The notes under the pieces were generated by a model. It had not been told where the DNA came from. It searched no databases and was given only the letters and a program-made list of their open reading frames with translations. Shown here one piece after another: positions 12,661 through 23,911 of a stretch of DNA of 64,000 nucleotides; position 1 is the stretch's first letter; every line of letters starts with the position of its first letter. The translations under genes were made by a program, and so were the position numbers. The stretch comes from Eulemur rufifrons (Eukaryota > Chordata > Mammalia > Primates > Lemuridae): the NCBI RefSeq assembly GCF_041146395.1, contig NW_027182929.1, forward strand, positions 402,501-466,500, read 5' to 3'.

Positions 12661-13611
12661 TTTAGGGTTAGGGTTATGGTTAGGGTTGGGGTTAGGGTAG
12701 GGGTAGGGTTACGGTTAGGGTAAGGGTAAGGTTAGGGTTAGGGTTAGGGCTTGGGGTTAGGGTTAGGGTTAGGGGTTATGGTTAGGGTTGGGGTTAGGGG
12801 GTTAGGGTTAGTGTTAGGGTTAGGGGGTTAGCGTTAGGGTTAGGGTTGGGTTAGTGTTTACGGTTAGGGTTAGGGTTGGGTTAGGGGTTAGGGTTAGGGT
12901 TAGGGTTAGGGTAGGGTTAGGGTTAGGGTAGGGTTAGGGTTTAGGGGTTAGGGTTAGGGGTTAGGGTTAGGGTTTTAGGGTTATGGTTAGGGTTAAGGGT
13001 TAGGGGTTACGGTTGGGTTAGTGTTAGGGTTAGGGTAGGGTTAGGGTAGTTTTAGGATTAGGGTTAGTGTTGGGTTAGGGTTAGGGTTAGGGTTTTGGGT
13101 TAGGGTTAGGGGTTTAGGGTTAGGGTTAGGGGTTGGGTTAGGGTTAGGGGTTAGGGTTAGGGTTGGGGTTGGGGTTAGGGTTAGGTTTTAGGCGTTGGGG
13201 TTAGGGTTAGGGTTAGGGGTTGGGGTTAGGGTTAGGGGTTAGGGTTAGGGTTAGGGTAGGGTTAGGGTAAGGGTTAGGGGTTAGGGTTAGTGTTAGGGGT
13301 TAGGGTTAGGGTTAGGTGTTAGGGTTAGGCTTAGGGTTAGGGGTTGGGGGTAGGGGAAGGTTTAGGGTTAGGGGTTAGGGTTAGGGTTAGGGGTTACGGT
13401 TAGGGGTTAGGGTTAGGGTTAGGGTTAGGTTTAGGGTTTCGGGTTGGGGTTGGGTTTGGGTTTAGGTTTAGGGGGTAGGGGTAGGCGTAGGGGTAGGGGT
13501 AGGGTTAGGGTTAGGGGGTTAGGGTTAGGGGGTTAGGGTTATGCTTAGGGGTTAGGGTTAGGGTTAGGGTTGGTGTTAGGGGTTAGGGTTGGGGTTAGGG
13601 TTAGGGTTAGT
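12661..13611 (+). repeat. Interstitial TTAGGG tract, variant-rich
   Basis: About 950 bp of nearly uninterrupted TTAGGG-type repeats, far purer than the flanking arrays. Common variants are TTAGGGG, TTGGGG, TAGGG and TTAGGGTTTAGGG. It has no island and no chromosome end follows, so it is interstitial. Its left flank is type-1 and its right flank type-2 sequence, and the two flanks correspond to adjacent positions in a normal unit. This suggests in-place expansion of the short TTAGGG run, or a recombination joint inside it. G-rich on +, so strong G-quadruplex potential is expected. Confidence 0.92.
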
Positions 13612-13807
13612 GTTATGTGTTAGGGTTTGTGTTAGAGGTTAGGGTTAGGTTTACTGTTCCTGGTTAGAGTTACGTTTAGGGGTTAGCATTAGGGTTCGGG
13701 ATTAGGTTTAGGGTAAGTGTTTAGAGTTAGTGTTGGGCTTTAGGCTCGGGGCTTAGGTTCAGGGTCAGAGGTTAGGATTGGTGGTAGGGCTTAGATTTAG
13801 CGGTCAG

Positions 13808-13998
13808 TTTAAGGGCACAGGACCTGGTTAATCTACGGTGAGAGGGGTGTGGTCGGAGTCACCACAAAAGCACAACATCATTCCCTGGGCCTTGGGACAA
13901 AACCTACATGCAGGACTCAGGCAGAGCCTCATCTCACACATGGCATGGCTGTATTGTAGGCTTGCTTCACTCTGGGAATGGAAGTAGTGTGAGAATTA
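13808..13998 (+). repeat. Island B, archetype copy
   Basis: About 190 bp of non-telomeric sequence set in TTAGGG-type repeats. It opens at TTTAAGGGCACAGGACCTG, has a CACCACAAAAGCACAACATC segment, then CATGCAGGACTCAGGCAGAG, CACATGGCATGG, TTGTAGGCTTGCTTCACTCT, and closes at GTGTGAGAATTAGGG. Each landmark has a counterpart at the same place in island A, so A and B are paralogous. Its last ~50 bp are also the best match in the window to the 95-bp satellite. No open frame persists across copies and no promoter or known element is recognised. Confidence 0.85.
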
Positions 13999-14814
13999 GG
14001 GTTAGGTTTGGGGTTAGGGGTTTCGAGTTAGGGGTTAGGTTTCGAGTCAGGGTCAGGTGCTAGGGATTAGTGGTTAGGTTTAGAGTTAGTGTTAGGGGTT
14101 AGGTGTTAAGTCTGGGTTGGGGGCCAGGGTTAGGTTTAGGGTTGGGGTTAGCGTTAGGGTTAGGGGTTAGGGTTAAGGGATAGGGTTAGGGTTAAGGGTT
14201 AGGCTTAGGGTTAGGGTTCAGGGTTAGGGTTAAGGTTTAGGGTTAGAGTCAGGGTTAAGGATTAGGGTGAGGCTTAACAGTTAGGGTTAGGGTTAGGGGG
14301 TTAGGAATAGGGTTAGGGTTAAGGGTTAGGTTTATGGTTCAGGTTTAAGGTTAGGATTAGGGGTTAGGGTTAGTGTTAACTGTAGGTCAGTGTTGGGGTT
14401 AGATCTCTAGGCATTGGCGTATAGGTTAGGGTTAGGGTTAAGTAGGGTTATGTTTAATGGTTAGGATTGGGATTAGCGTTAAGGGTTAGGGTTAAGCTTT
14501 AGGGGTTATGACTAAGGATCAATGGTTAGGGTTATTTTTAGGCGTAGGGTTAGGGTAAGGGTTTTAGGGTTAGTGTTAGTGTTGTTGGTAGGGTTAAGGT
14601 TAGGGTTGGTGTTTCAGAATTAGGGATTAGGTGCTATGGTTACGGCTAGGAGTTAGGGTTAGAATTACGGTATAGGGCTTGTTCTCAGGGTGTCATGCAT
14701 TATCGTTAAGATAAGGGGTTAAGTTAGGGTTAGGGTGAGGTTTACGTGTTAAGGTGAGCAGTAGGATCAGGGTTAGGTGTTATGTTCTGGGTTAGGGTTA
14801 TGGGTGTGGGGTAG

Positions 14815-15020
14815 GGTTTATGCTTAGGGCACGGGCCCTGTATGCACTAGGAGGCGAAGTTAGGGGTCTGTGATGGTCGCCGGGAGCCCACTCTATCATA
14901 CGCAGTGTATGGGCCTCTGGGTTTCATGCAGGACACTGTGGCAGAGCGGGCTTTCATGCATGGCTTAGTAGGATTGTAGGCTTTCAAAACTCTGCGAAAG
15001 CAAGTCTGAGAATTAGATTT
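14815..15020 (+). repeat. Island A1 of type-2 unit 1
   Basis: A-type island: GGGTTTATGCTTAGGGCAC start, CATGCAGGACACTGTGGCAG centre, and a shortened end in which GAAAGCAAGAAGTCTGAG has become GAAAGCAAGTCTGAG. That 3-base loss is shared by the A1 copies of units 2, 3 and 4 but not by A at 28861 outside the array, so it dates from the founding type-2 unit. Confidence 0.85.
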
Positions 15021-15337
15021 AGGGTTAGGATTACGGTACGGTTTAGGGATGAAGATTAGTGATAGGGTGAGGGCTTAGGGTTAGGGGTTAGGGTTAGGGT
15101 TAGGGTTGTTGGCAGGGTGAAGGTTAGGGTTGGCATTTTAGAATTAGGGATGAGGTGTTACGGTTATGGCTAGGGGTTAGGATTAGAATTATGGGATAGG
15201 GCTTCTTCTCAGGGTGTTATGCATTAAGGTTAAGATAAGGGGATAAGTTAGGGTTACGGGGAGGTTTATGTTTTAAGGTGAGCAATAGGATCAGGGTCAG
15301 GTGCTATGTTCAGGGTGAGGGTTATCTGTTAGGGGTA

Positions 15338-15551
15338 GTGTTTATACTTAGCGTACAGGCCCTGTCTGCACTGGGCGGGGGGCTGGGGTTAGGGGGATGG
15401 GATTGTCCCCGGGAACCCACTCTATCATACGCTAGGTATGGGCTCCTGGTTTCATGCAAGAGAGAGCTGCAGAGCCCCCTTTTACTCATGGCATGGGAGG
15501 ATTTTAGGCTTTCTAAACTCTAAGAAAGCAAGAAGTCCGAGAATTAGATTT
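15338..15551 (+). repeat. Island A2 of type-2 unit 1
   Basis: A-type island with GTGTTTATACTTAGCGTAC start and the GGGGGCTGGGGTTAGGGGG form of the G-rich segment. It has the private change CATGCAAGAGAGAGCTGCAG in place of CATGCAGGACACAGTGGTAG. The diverged island at 29389 keeps the ancestral wording, so this change arose before the array amplified and is found in all four units. Confidence 0.85.
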
Positions 15552-16508
15552 GGGGTAGGATTATGATAATGTTTAGGGTTAGGGTTAGTGTTAAGGTGGG
15601 GTCTTAGGGTTAGGGGTTAGGGTTAGAGGTTAGTGTTAGGTGTAACAGTTACAGTTAGGTTTATGGTTAAGTTTCAGGGTTAGGGTTAAGGTTTGGGTTT
15701 AGCGTTTGGCACAGGGTTAGGCTTCAGTGTTAGCTTTATGGTTAAAGATTAGGATTAGGGTTAGTGTGAGGGTTAATGGTAAGGGTCAAGATTAAGGGTT
15801 AGGGTTGGGGTTAGGGTTAGGTTTAGGGTTAGGGCTTAGGGTTAGGGGATAGGATTAGGGTTAAGTGTTGGGCTTATGGTTAGGGTTAAAGTTTAGTGTT
15901 AGGGTTAATGTTTAGTGTTATGATCCAGTTTAAGTGTTAGGGTGAGGGTTAACAGTTAGGATTAGGCTTAGGGGTTAGGGATATAGTGAAGGTTCAGTGT
16001 TAGTGTTAGGTTTAGGGTTCAGGGTTAGGGTTAGCTTTAGGGGTTATGGTTAGGGTTAGGTGTTAGGTTAGTGTCAGGGTTAGGTCTAGTCGTGAGGGTA
16101 AGGTTTAGGGTTAGCTTTAAGAGCTAGGGTTAGGTTTAATGGTTAGGATTAGGATTACGGTTAAAGGTTAGGGTAATGCTTAGGGGTTAGGGTGAAGGGT
16201 GAAGGGTTAGGGCTTTTGTTAGGCATAGCGTTGGGGTTAGAACTAAGGGTTCCTGTCAGTGTTAGGGTTGTAGGCAGCGTTACGGTTAGGCTTAGCGGTG
16301 GAGAATTAGGGTTAGGGATTAGGTGTTACAGTTATGACTAGGAGATAGGGTTAGAATTATGGGATAGGGGATGTTCTCAGGGAATGGGTTGTGCATTAAC
16401 GTTACGTTAAGAGGTTAAAGTTAGGCTCACGGTGAGGTTTACGTGTTAAGGGGAGAAATAGGAACAGGGTTAGGTGCCATGTTCAGGGTTAGGGTTATCT
16501 GTTAAAGG

Positions 16509-16724
16509 TATCATTTATGCTTAGCGCACGGGCCCTGTCGGCATTAGGCTGGGGGGAGGTTAGGGGGCAGGGATTGTCACCGGGAACCCACTGTATCGGA
16601 CTCTGGGTATGGGCCCGTGGATTTCATGCAGGACACAGTGGTAGAGCCTCCTTTCACACATGGCACGGGAGGATTGCAGGCTTTCTAAACTCTAAGAAAG
16701 CAAGAAGTCTGAGAATTAGATTTA
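16509..16724 (+). repeat. Island A3 of type-2 unit 1
   Basis: A-type island closest to that of type-1 units: GGTATCATTTATGCTTAGCG, CACGGGCCCTGTCGGCATTAG, GTATGGGCCCGTGGATTTC. Its surroundings (about 16,010-17,044) also follow type-1 sequence. The CTCTATCATACTC segment of type 1 reads CTGTATCGGACTC here and in the other type-2 A3 copies. Confidence 0.85.
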
Positions 16725-17044
16725 GGGTTAGGATTATGGTTAGGATTCAGGATGAAGTGTAGTGTTATGGTGAGGGGATAGGGTTACAGATTAGGGTTAC
16801 GGTTTAAGGTTACTGTTAGGTTTAACGGTTACAGTTCGTTTTGGGGTTGAGGTTTGCGGATAGGGTTAAGATGAGGGGTCAGTGTTTGGTACAGGGTTAG
16901 GGTTGTGTTCGGTTTAGGTTTGAAGATTAGGATTAGAGTTAGGATTAAAGGTTAGCATGAGAGTTAACGGTTAAGATTAAGGTTAAGGGTTAGGGTTAGG
17001 GTTTAGGTTTAGGGTTAAGGGTTAGGGTTAGTTTTAGGGTTAGA

Positions 17045-20000
17045 GTTATGTGTTAGTGTTTGTGTTAGAGGTTAGGGTTAGGTTTACTGTTCACGGTTAG
17101 GGTTACGTTTAGGGGTTAGCATTAGGGTTAGGGATTAGGTTTAGGGTAAGGGTTTAGAGTTAGTGTTGGGCTTTAGGCTCGGGGCTTAGGTTCAGCGTCA
17201 GGTGTTAGGGTTGGTGGTAGGGCTTAGATTTAGCGGTCAGTTTAAGGGCACAGGACCTGGTTAATCTACGGTGAGAGGGGTGTGGTCGGAGTCACCACAA
17301 AATCACAACATCATTCCCTGGGCCTTGGGACAAAACCTACATGCAGGACTCAGGCAGAGGCTCATCTCACACATGGCATGGCTGTATTGTAGGCTTGCTT
17401 CACTCTGGGAATGGAAGTAGTGTGAGAATTAGGGTTAGGTTTGGGGTTAGGGGTTTCGAGTTAGGGGTTAGGTTTCGAGTCAGGGTCAGGTGCTAGGGAT
17501 TAGTGGTTAGGTTTAGAGTTAGTGTTAGGGGTTAGGTGTTAAGTCTGGGTTGGGGGCCAGGGTTAGGTTTAGGGTTGGGGTTAGCGTTAGGGTTAGGGGT
17601 TAGGGTTAAGGGATAGGGTTAGGGTTAAAGGTTAGGCTTAGGGTTAGGGTTCAGGGTTAGGGTTAAGGTTTAGGGTTAGAGTCAGGGTTAAGGGTTAGGG
17701 TGAGGCTTCACAGTTAGGGTTAGGGTTAGGGGGTTAGGAATAGGGTTAGGGTTAAGGGTTAGGTTTATGGTTCAGGTTTAAGGTTAGGATTAGGGGTTAG
17801 GGTTAGTGTTAACTGTAGGTCAGTGTTGGGGTTAGATCTCTAGGCATTAGCGTATAGGTTAGGGTTAGGGTTAAGTAGGGTTATGTTTAATGGTTAGGAT
17901 TGGGATTAGCGTTAAGGGTTAGGGTTAAGCTTTAGGGGTTATGACTAAGGATCAATGGTTAGGGTTATTTTTAGGCGTAGGGTTAGGGTAAGGGTTTTAG
18001 GGTTAGTGTTAGTGTTGTCGGTAGGGTTAAGGTTAGGGTTGGCGTTTCAGAATTAGGGATTAGGTGTTATGGTTACGGCTAGGAGTTAGGGTTAGAATTA
18101 CGGTATAGGGCTTGTTCTCAGGGTGTCATGCATTATCGTTAAGATAAGGGGTTAAGTTAGGGTTAGGGTGAGGTTTACGTGTTAAGGTGAGCAGTAGGAT
18201 CAGGGTTAGGTGTTATGTTCTGGGTTAGGGTTATGGGTGTGGGGTAGGGTTTATGCTTAGGGCACGGGCCCTGTATGCACTAGGAGGCGAAGTTAGGGGT
18301 CTGTGATGGTCGCTGGGAGCCCACTCTATCGTACGCAGTGTATGGGCCTCTGGGTTTCATGCAGGACACTGTGGCAGAGCGGGCTTTCATGCATGGCTTA
18401 GTAGGATTGTAGGCTTTCAAAACTCTGAGAAAGCAAGTCTGAGAATTAGATTTAGGGTTAGGATTACGGTACGGTTTAGGGATGAAGATTAGCGATAGGG
18501 TGAGGGCTTAGGGTTAGGGGTTAGGGTTAGGGTTAGGGTTGTTGGTAGGGTGAAGTTTAGGGTTGGCATTTTAGAATTAGGGATGAGGTGTTACGGTTAT
18601 GGCTAGGGGTTAGGATTAGAATTATGGGATAGGGCTTCTTCTCAGGGTGTTATGCATTAAGGTTAAGATAAGGGGATAAGTTAGGGTTACGGGGAGGTTT
18701 ATGTTTTAAGGTGAGCAATAGGATCAGGGTCAGGTGCTATGTTCAGGGTGAGGGTTATCTGTTAGGGGTAGTGTTTATACTTAGCGTACAGGCCCTGTCT
18801 GCACTGGGCGGGGGGCTGGGGTTAGGGGGATGGGATTGTCCCCGGGAACCCACTCTATCATACGCTAGGTATGGGCTCCTGGTTTCATGCAAGAGAGAGC
18901 TGCAGAGCCCCCTTTTACTCATGGCATGGGAGGATTTTAGGCTTTCTAAACTCTAAGAAAGCAAGAAGTCCGAGAATTAGATTTAGGGGTAGGATTATGA
19001 TAATGTTTAGGGTTAGGGTTAGTGTTAAGGTGGGGTCTTAGGGTTAGGGGTTAGGGTTAGAGGTTAGTGTTAGGTGTAACAGTTACAGTTAGGTTTATGG
19101 TTAAGTTTCAGGGTTAGGGTTAAGGTTTGGGTTTAGCGTTTGGCACAGGGTTAGGCTTCAGTGTTAGCTTTACGGTTAAAGATTAGGATTAGGGTTAGTG
19201 TGAGGGTTAATGGTAAGGGTCAAGATTAAGGGTTAGGGTTGGGGTTAGGGTTAGGTTTAGGGTTAGGGCTTAGGGTTAGGGGATAGGATTAGGGTTAAGT
19301 GTTGGGCTTATGGTTAGGGTTCAAGTTTAGTGTTAGGGTTAATGTTTAGTGTTATGGTCCAGTTTAAGTGTTAGGGTGAGGGTTAACAGTTAGGATTAGG
19401 CTTAGGGGTTAGGGATATAGTGAAGGTTCAGTGTTAGGGTTAGGTTTAGGGTTCAGGTTAGGGTTAGCTTTAGGGGTTATGGTTAGGGTTAGGTGTTAGG
19501 TTAGTGTCAGGGTTAGGTCTAGTCGTGAGGGTAAGGTTTAGGGTTAGCTTTAAGAGCTAGGGTTAGGTTTAATGGTTAGGATTAGGATTACGGTTAAAGG
19601 TTAGGGTAATGCTCAGGGGTTAGGGTGAAGGGTGAAGGGTTAGGGCTTTTGTTAGGCATAGCGTTGGGGTTAGAACTAAGGGTTCCTGTCAGTGTTAGGG
19701 TTGTAGGCAGCGTTACGGTTAGGCTTAGCGGTGGAGAATTAGGGTTAGGGATTAGGTGTTACAGTTATGACTAGGAGATAGGGTTAGAATTATGGGATAG
19801 GGGATGTTCTCAGGGAATGGGTTATGCATTAACGTTACGTTAAGAGGTTAAAGTTAGGCTCACGGTGAGGTTTACGTGTTAAGGGGAGAAATAGGAACAG
19901 GGTTAGGTGCCATGTTCAGGGTTAGGGTTATCTGTTAAAGGTATCATTTATGCTTAGCGCACGGGCCCTGTCGGCATTAGGCTGGGGGGAGGTTAGGGGG

Positions 20001-20477
20001 CAGGGATTGTCACCGGGAACCCACTGTATCGGACTCTGGGTATGGGCCCGTGGATTTCATGCAGGACACAGTGGTAGAGCCTCCTTTCACACATGGCACG
20101 GGAGGATTGCAGGCTTTCTAAACTCTAAGAAAGCAAGAAGTCTGAGAATTAGATTTAGGGTTAGGATTATGGTTAGGATTCAGGATGAAGTGTAGTGTTA
20201 TGGTGAGGGGATAGGGTTACAGATTAGGGTTATGGTTTAAGGTTACTGTTAGGTTTAACGGTTACAGTTCTTTTTGGGGTTGAGGTTTGCGGATAGGGTT
20301 AAGATGAGGGGTCAGGGTTTGGTACAGGGTTAGGGTTGTGTTCGGTTTAGGGTTGAAGATTAGGATTAGGGTTAGGATTAAAGGTTAGCATGAGAGTTAA
20401 CGGTTAAGATTAAGGTTAAGGGTTAGGGTTAGGGTTTAGGTTTAGGGTTAAGGGTTAGGGTTAGTTTTAGGGTTAGA
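17045..20477 (+). repeat. Type-2 unit 2
   Basis: Complete 3,433-bp unit. Islands: B 17241-17431, A1 18247-18453, A2 18771-18984, A3 19942-20157. The A2 and A3 translations match unit 1 residue for residue. Small differences from unit 1 include CAAAATCAC for CAAAAGCAC in B and one base lost near 19,455 (TTCAGGTTAGG for TTCAGGGTTAGG). Confidence 0.92.
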
Positions 20478-23400
20478 GTTATGTGTTAGGGTTTGTGTTA
20501 GAGGTTAGGGTTAGGTTTACTGTTCGTGGTTAGAGTTACGTTTAGGGGTTAGCATTAGGGTTAGGGATTAGGTTTAGGGTAAGTGTTTAGAGTTAGTGTT
20601 GGGCTTTAGGCTCGGGGCTTAGGTTCAGGTTCAGAGGTTAGGATTGGTGGTAGGGCTTAGATTTAGCGGTCAGTTTAAGGGCACAGGACCTGGTTAATCT
20701 ACGGTGAGAGGGGTGTGGTCGGAGTCACCACAAAAGCACAACATCATTCCCTGGGCCTTGGGACAAAACCTACATGCAGGACTCAGGCAGAGGCTCATCT
20801 CACACATGGCATGGCTGTATTGTAGGCTTGCTTCACTCTGGGAATGGAAGTAGTGTGAGAATTAGGGTTAGGTTTGGGGTTAGGGGTTTCGAGTTAGGGG
20901 TTAGGTTTCGAGTCAGGGTCAGGTGCTAGGGATTAGTGGTTAGGTTTAGAGTTAGTGTTAGGGGTTAGGTGTTAAGTCTGGGTTGGGGGCCAGGGTTAGG
21001 TTTAGGGTTGGGGTTAGCGTTAGGGTTAGGGGTTAGGGTTAAGGGATAGGGTTAGGGTTAAGGGTTAGGCTTAGGGTTAGGGTTCAGGGTTAGGGTTAAG
21101 GTTTAGGGTTAGAGTCAGGGTTAAGTGTTAGGGTGAGGCTTAACAGTTAGGGTTAGGGTTAGGGGGTTAGGAATAGGGTTAGGGTTAAGGGTTAGGTTTA
21201 TGGTTCAGGTTTAAGGTTAGGATTAGGGGTTAGGGTTAGTGTTAACTGTAGGTCAGTGTTGGGGTTAGATCTCTAGGCATTAGCGTATAGGTTAGGGTTA
21301 GGGTTAAGTAGGGTTATGTTTAATGGTTAGGATTGGGATTAGCGTTAAGGGTTAGGGTTAAGCTTTAGGGGTTATGACTAAGGATCAATGGTTAGGGTTA
21401 TTTTTAGGCGTAGGGTTAGGGTAAGGGTTTTAGGGTTAGTGTTAGTGTTGTTGGTAGGGTTAAGGTTAGGGTTGGCGTTTCAGAATTAGGGATTAGGTGC
21501 TATGGTTACGGCTAGGAGTTAGGGTTAGAATTACGGTATAGGGCTTGTTCTCAGGGTGTCATGCATTATCGTTAAGATAAGGGGTTAAGTTAGGGTTAGG
21601 GTGAGGTTTACGTGTTAAGGTGAGCAGTAGGATCAGGGTTAGGTGTTATGTTCTGGGTTAGGGTTATGGGTGTGGGGTAGGGTTTATGCTTAGGGCACGG
21701 GCCCTGTATGCACTAGGAGGCGAAGTTAGGGGTCTGTGATGGTCGCTGGGAGCCCACTCTATCGTACGCAGTGTATGGGCCTCTGGGTTTCATGCAGGAC
21801 ACTGTGGCAGAGCGGGCTTTCATGCATGGCTTAGTAGGATTGTAGGCTTTCAAAACTCTGAGAAAGCAAGTCTGAGAATTAGATTTAGGGTTAGGATTAC
21901 AGTACGGTTTAGGGATGAAGATTAGCGATAGGGTGAGGGCTTAGGGTTAGGGGTTAGGGTTAGGGTTAGGGTTGTTGGCAGGGTGAAGGTTAGGGTTGGC
22001 ATTTTAGAATTAGGGATGAGGTGTTACGGTTATGGCTAGGGGTTAGGATTAGAATTATGGGATAGGGCTTCTTCTCAGGGTGTTATGCATTAAGGTTAAG
22101 ATAAGGGGATAAGTTAGGGTTACGGGGAGGTTTATGTTTTAAGGTGAGCAATAGGATCAGGGTCAGGTGCTATGTTCAGGGTGAGGGTTATCTGTTAGGG
22201 GTAGTGTTTATACTTAGCGTACAGGCCCTGTCTGCACTGGGCGGGGGGCTGGGGTTAGGGGGATGGGATTGTCCCCGGGAACCCACTCTATCATACGCTA
22301 GGTATGGGCTCCTGGTTTCATGCAAGAGAGAGCTGCAGAGCCCCCTTTGACTCATGGCATGGGAGGATTTTAGGCTTTCTAAACTCTAAGAAAGCAAGAA
22401 GTCCGAGAATTAGATTTAGGGGTAGGATTATGATAATGTTTAGGGTTAGGGTTAGTGTTAAGGTGGGGTCTTAGGGTTAGGGGTTAGGGTTAGAGGTTAG
22501 TGTTAGGTGTAACAGTTACAGTTAGGTTTATGGTTAAGTTTCAGGGTTAGGGTTAAGGTTTGGGTTTAGCGTTTGGCACAGGGTTAGGCTTCAGTGTTAG
22601 CTTTATGGTTAAAGATTAGGATTAGGGTTAGTGTGAGGGTTAATGGTAAGGGTCAAGATTAAGGGTTAGGGTTGGGGTTAGGGTTAGGTTTAGGGTTAGG
22701 GCTTAGGGTTAGGGGATAGGATTAGGGTTAAGTGTTGGGCTTATGGTTAGGGTTCAAGTTTAGTGTTAGGGTTAATGTTTAGTGTTATGGTCCAGTTTAA
22801 GTGTTAGGGTGAGGATTAACAGTTAGGATTAGGCTTAGGGGTTAGGGATATAGTGAAGGTTCAGTGTTAGGGTTAGGTTTAGGGTTCAGGGTTAGGGTTA
22901 GCTTTAGGGGTTATGGTTAGGGTTAGGTGTTAGGTTAGTGTTAGGGTTAGGTCTAGTCGTGAGGGTAAGGTTTAGGGTTAGCTTTAAGAGCTAGGGTTAG
23001 GTTTAATGGTTAGGATTAGGATTACGGTTAAAGGTTAGGGTAATGCTTAGGGGTTAGGGTGAAGGGTGAAGGGTTAGGGCTTTTGTTAGGCATAGCGTTG
23101 GGGTTAGAACTAAGGGTTCCTGTCAGTGTTAGGGTTGTAGGCAGCGTTACGGTTAGGCTTAGCGGTGGAGAATTAGGGTTAGGGATTAGGTGTTACAGTT
23201 ATGACTAGGAGATAGGGTTAGAATTATGGGATAGGGGATGTTCTCAGGGAATGGGTTATGCATTAACGTTACGTTAAGAGGTTAAAGTTAGGCTCACGGT
23301 GAGGTTTACGTGTTAAGGGGAGAAATAGGAACAGGGTTAGGTGCCATGTTCAGGGTTAGGGTTATCTGTTAAAGGTATCATTTATGCTTAGCGCACGGGC

Positions 23401-23911
23401 CCTGTCGGCATTAGGCTGGGGGGAGGTTAGGGGGCAGGGATTGTCACCGGGAACCCACTGTATCGGACTCTGGGTATGGGCCCGTGGATTTCATGCAGGA
23501 CACAGTGGTAGAGCCTCCTTTCACACATGGCACGGGAGGATTGCAGGCTTTCTAAACTCTAAGAAAGCAAGAAGTCTGAGAATTAGATTTAGGGTTAGGA
23601 TTATGGTTAGGGTTCAGGATGAAGTGTAGTGTTATGGTGAGGGGATTGGGTTACAGATTAGGGTTACGGTTTAAGGTTACTGTTATGTTTAACGGTTACA
23701 GTTCGTTTTGGGGTTGAGGTTTGCGGATAGGGTTAAGATGAGGGGTCAGGGTTTGGTACAGGGTTAGGGTTGTGTTCGGTTTAGGGTTGAAGATTAGGAT
23801 TAGGGTTAGGATTAAAGGTTAGCATGAGAGTTAACGGTTAAGATTAAGGTTAAGGGTTAGGGTTAGGTTTTAGGTTTAGGGTTAAGGGTTAGGGTTAGTT
23901 TTAGGGTTAGA
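20478..23911 (+). repeat. Type-2 unit 3
   Basis: Complete 3,434-bp unit. Islands: B 20674-20864, A1 21680-21886, A2 22204-22417, A3 23376-23591. In A2 the stretch CCCTTTTACTCATGG reads CCCTTTGACTCATGG, which puts a TGA in the frame that is open in units 1, 2 and 4. Confidence 0.92.

Larger units (their letters stand above)
13612..17044 (+). repeat. Type-2 unit 1
   Basis: First complete 3,433-bp unit, beginning where the TTAGGG tract ends. Islands: B 13808-13998, A1 14815-15020, A2 15338-15551, A3 16509-16724. Between islands it is degenerate TTAGGG-type sequence. From about 16,010 to the end it follows the type-1 unit almost hexamer for hexamer. Confidence 0.92.

Noticed and set aside
12661..13611. 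A functional chromosome end (terminal telomere)
   Set aside because: It is variant-rich, under 1 kb, and flanked on both sides by long satellite arrays, so it is interstitial.
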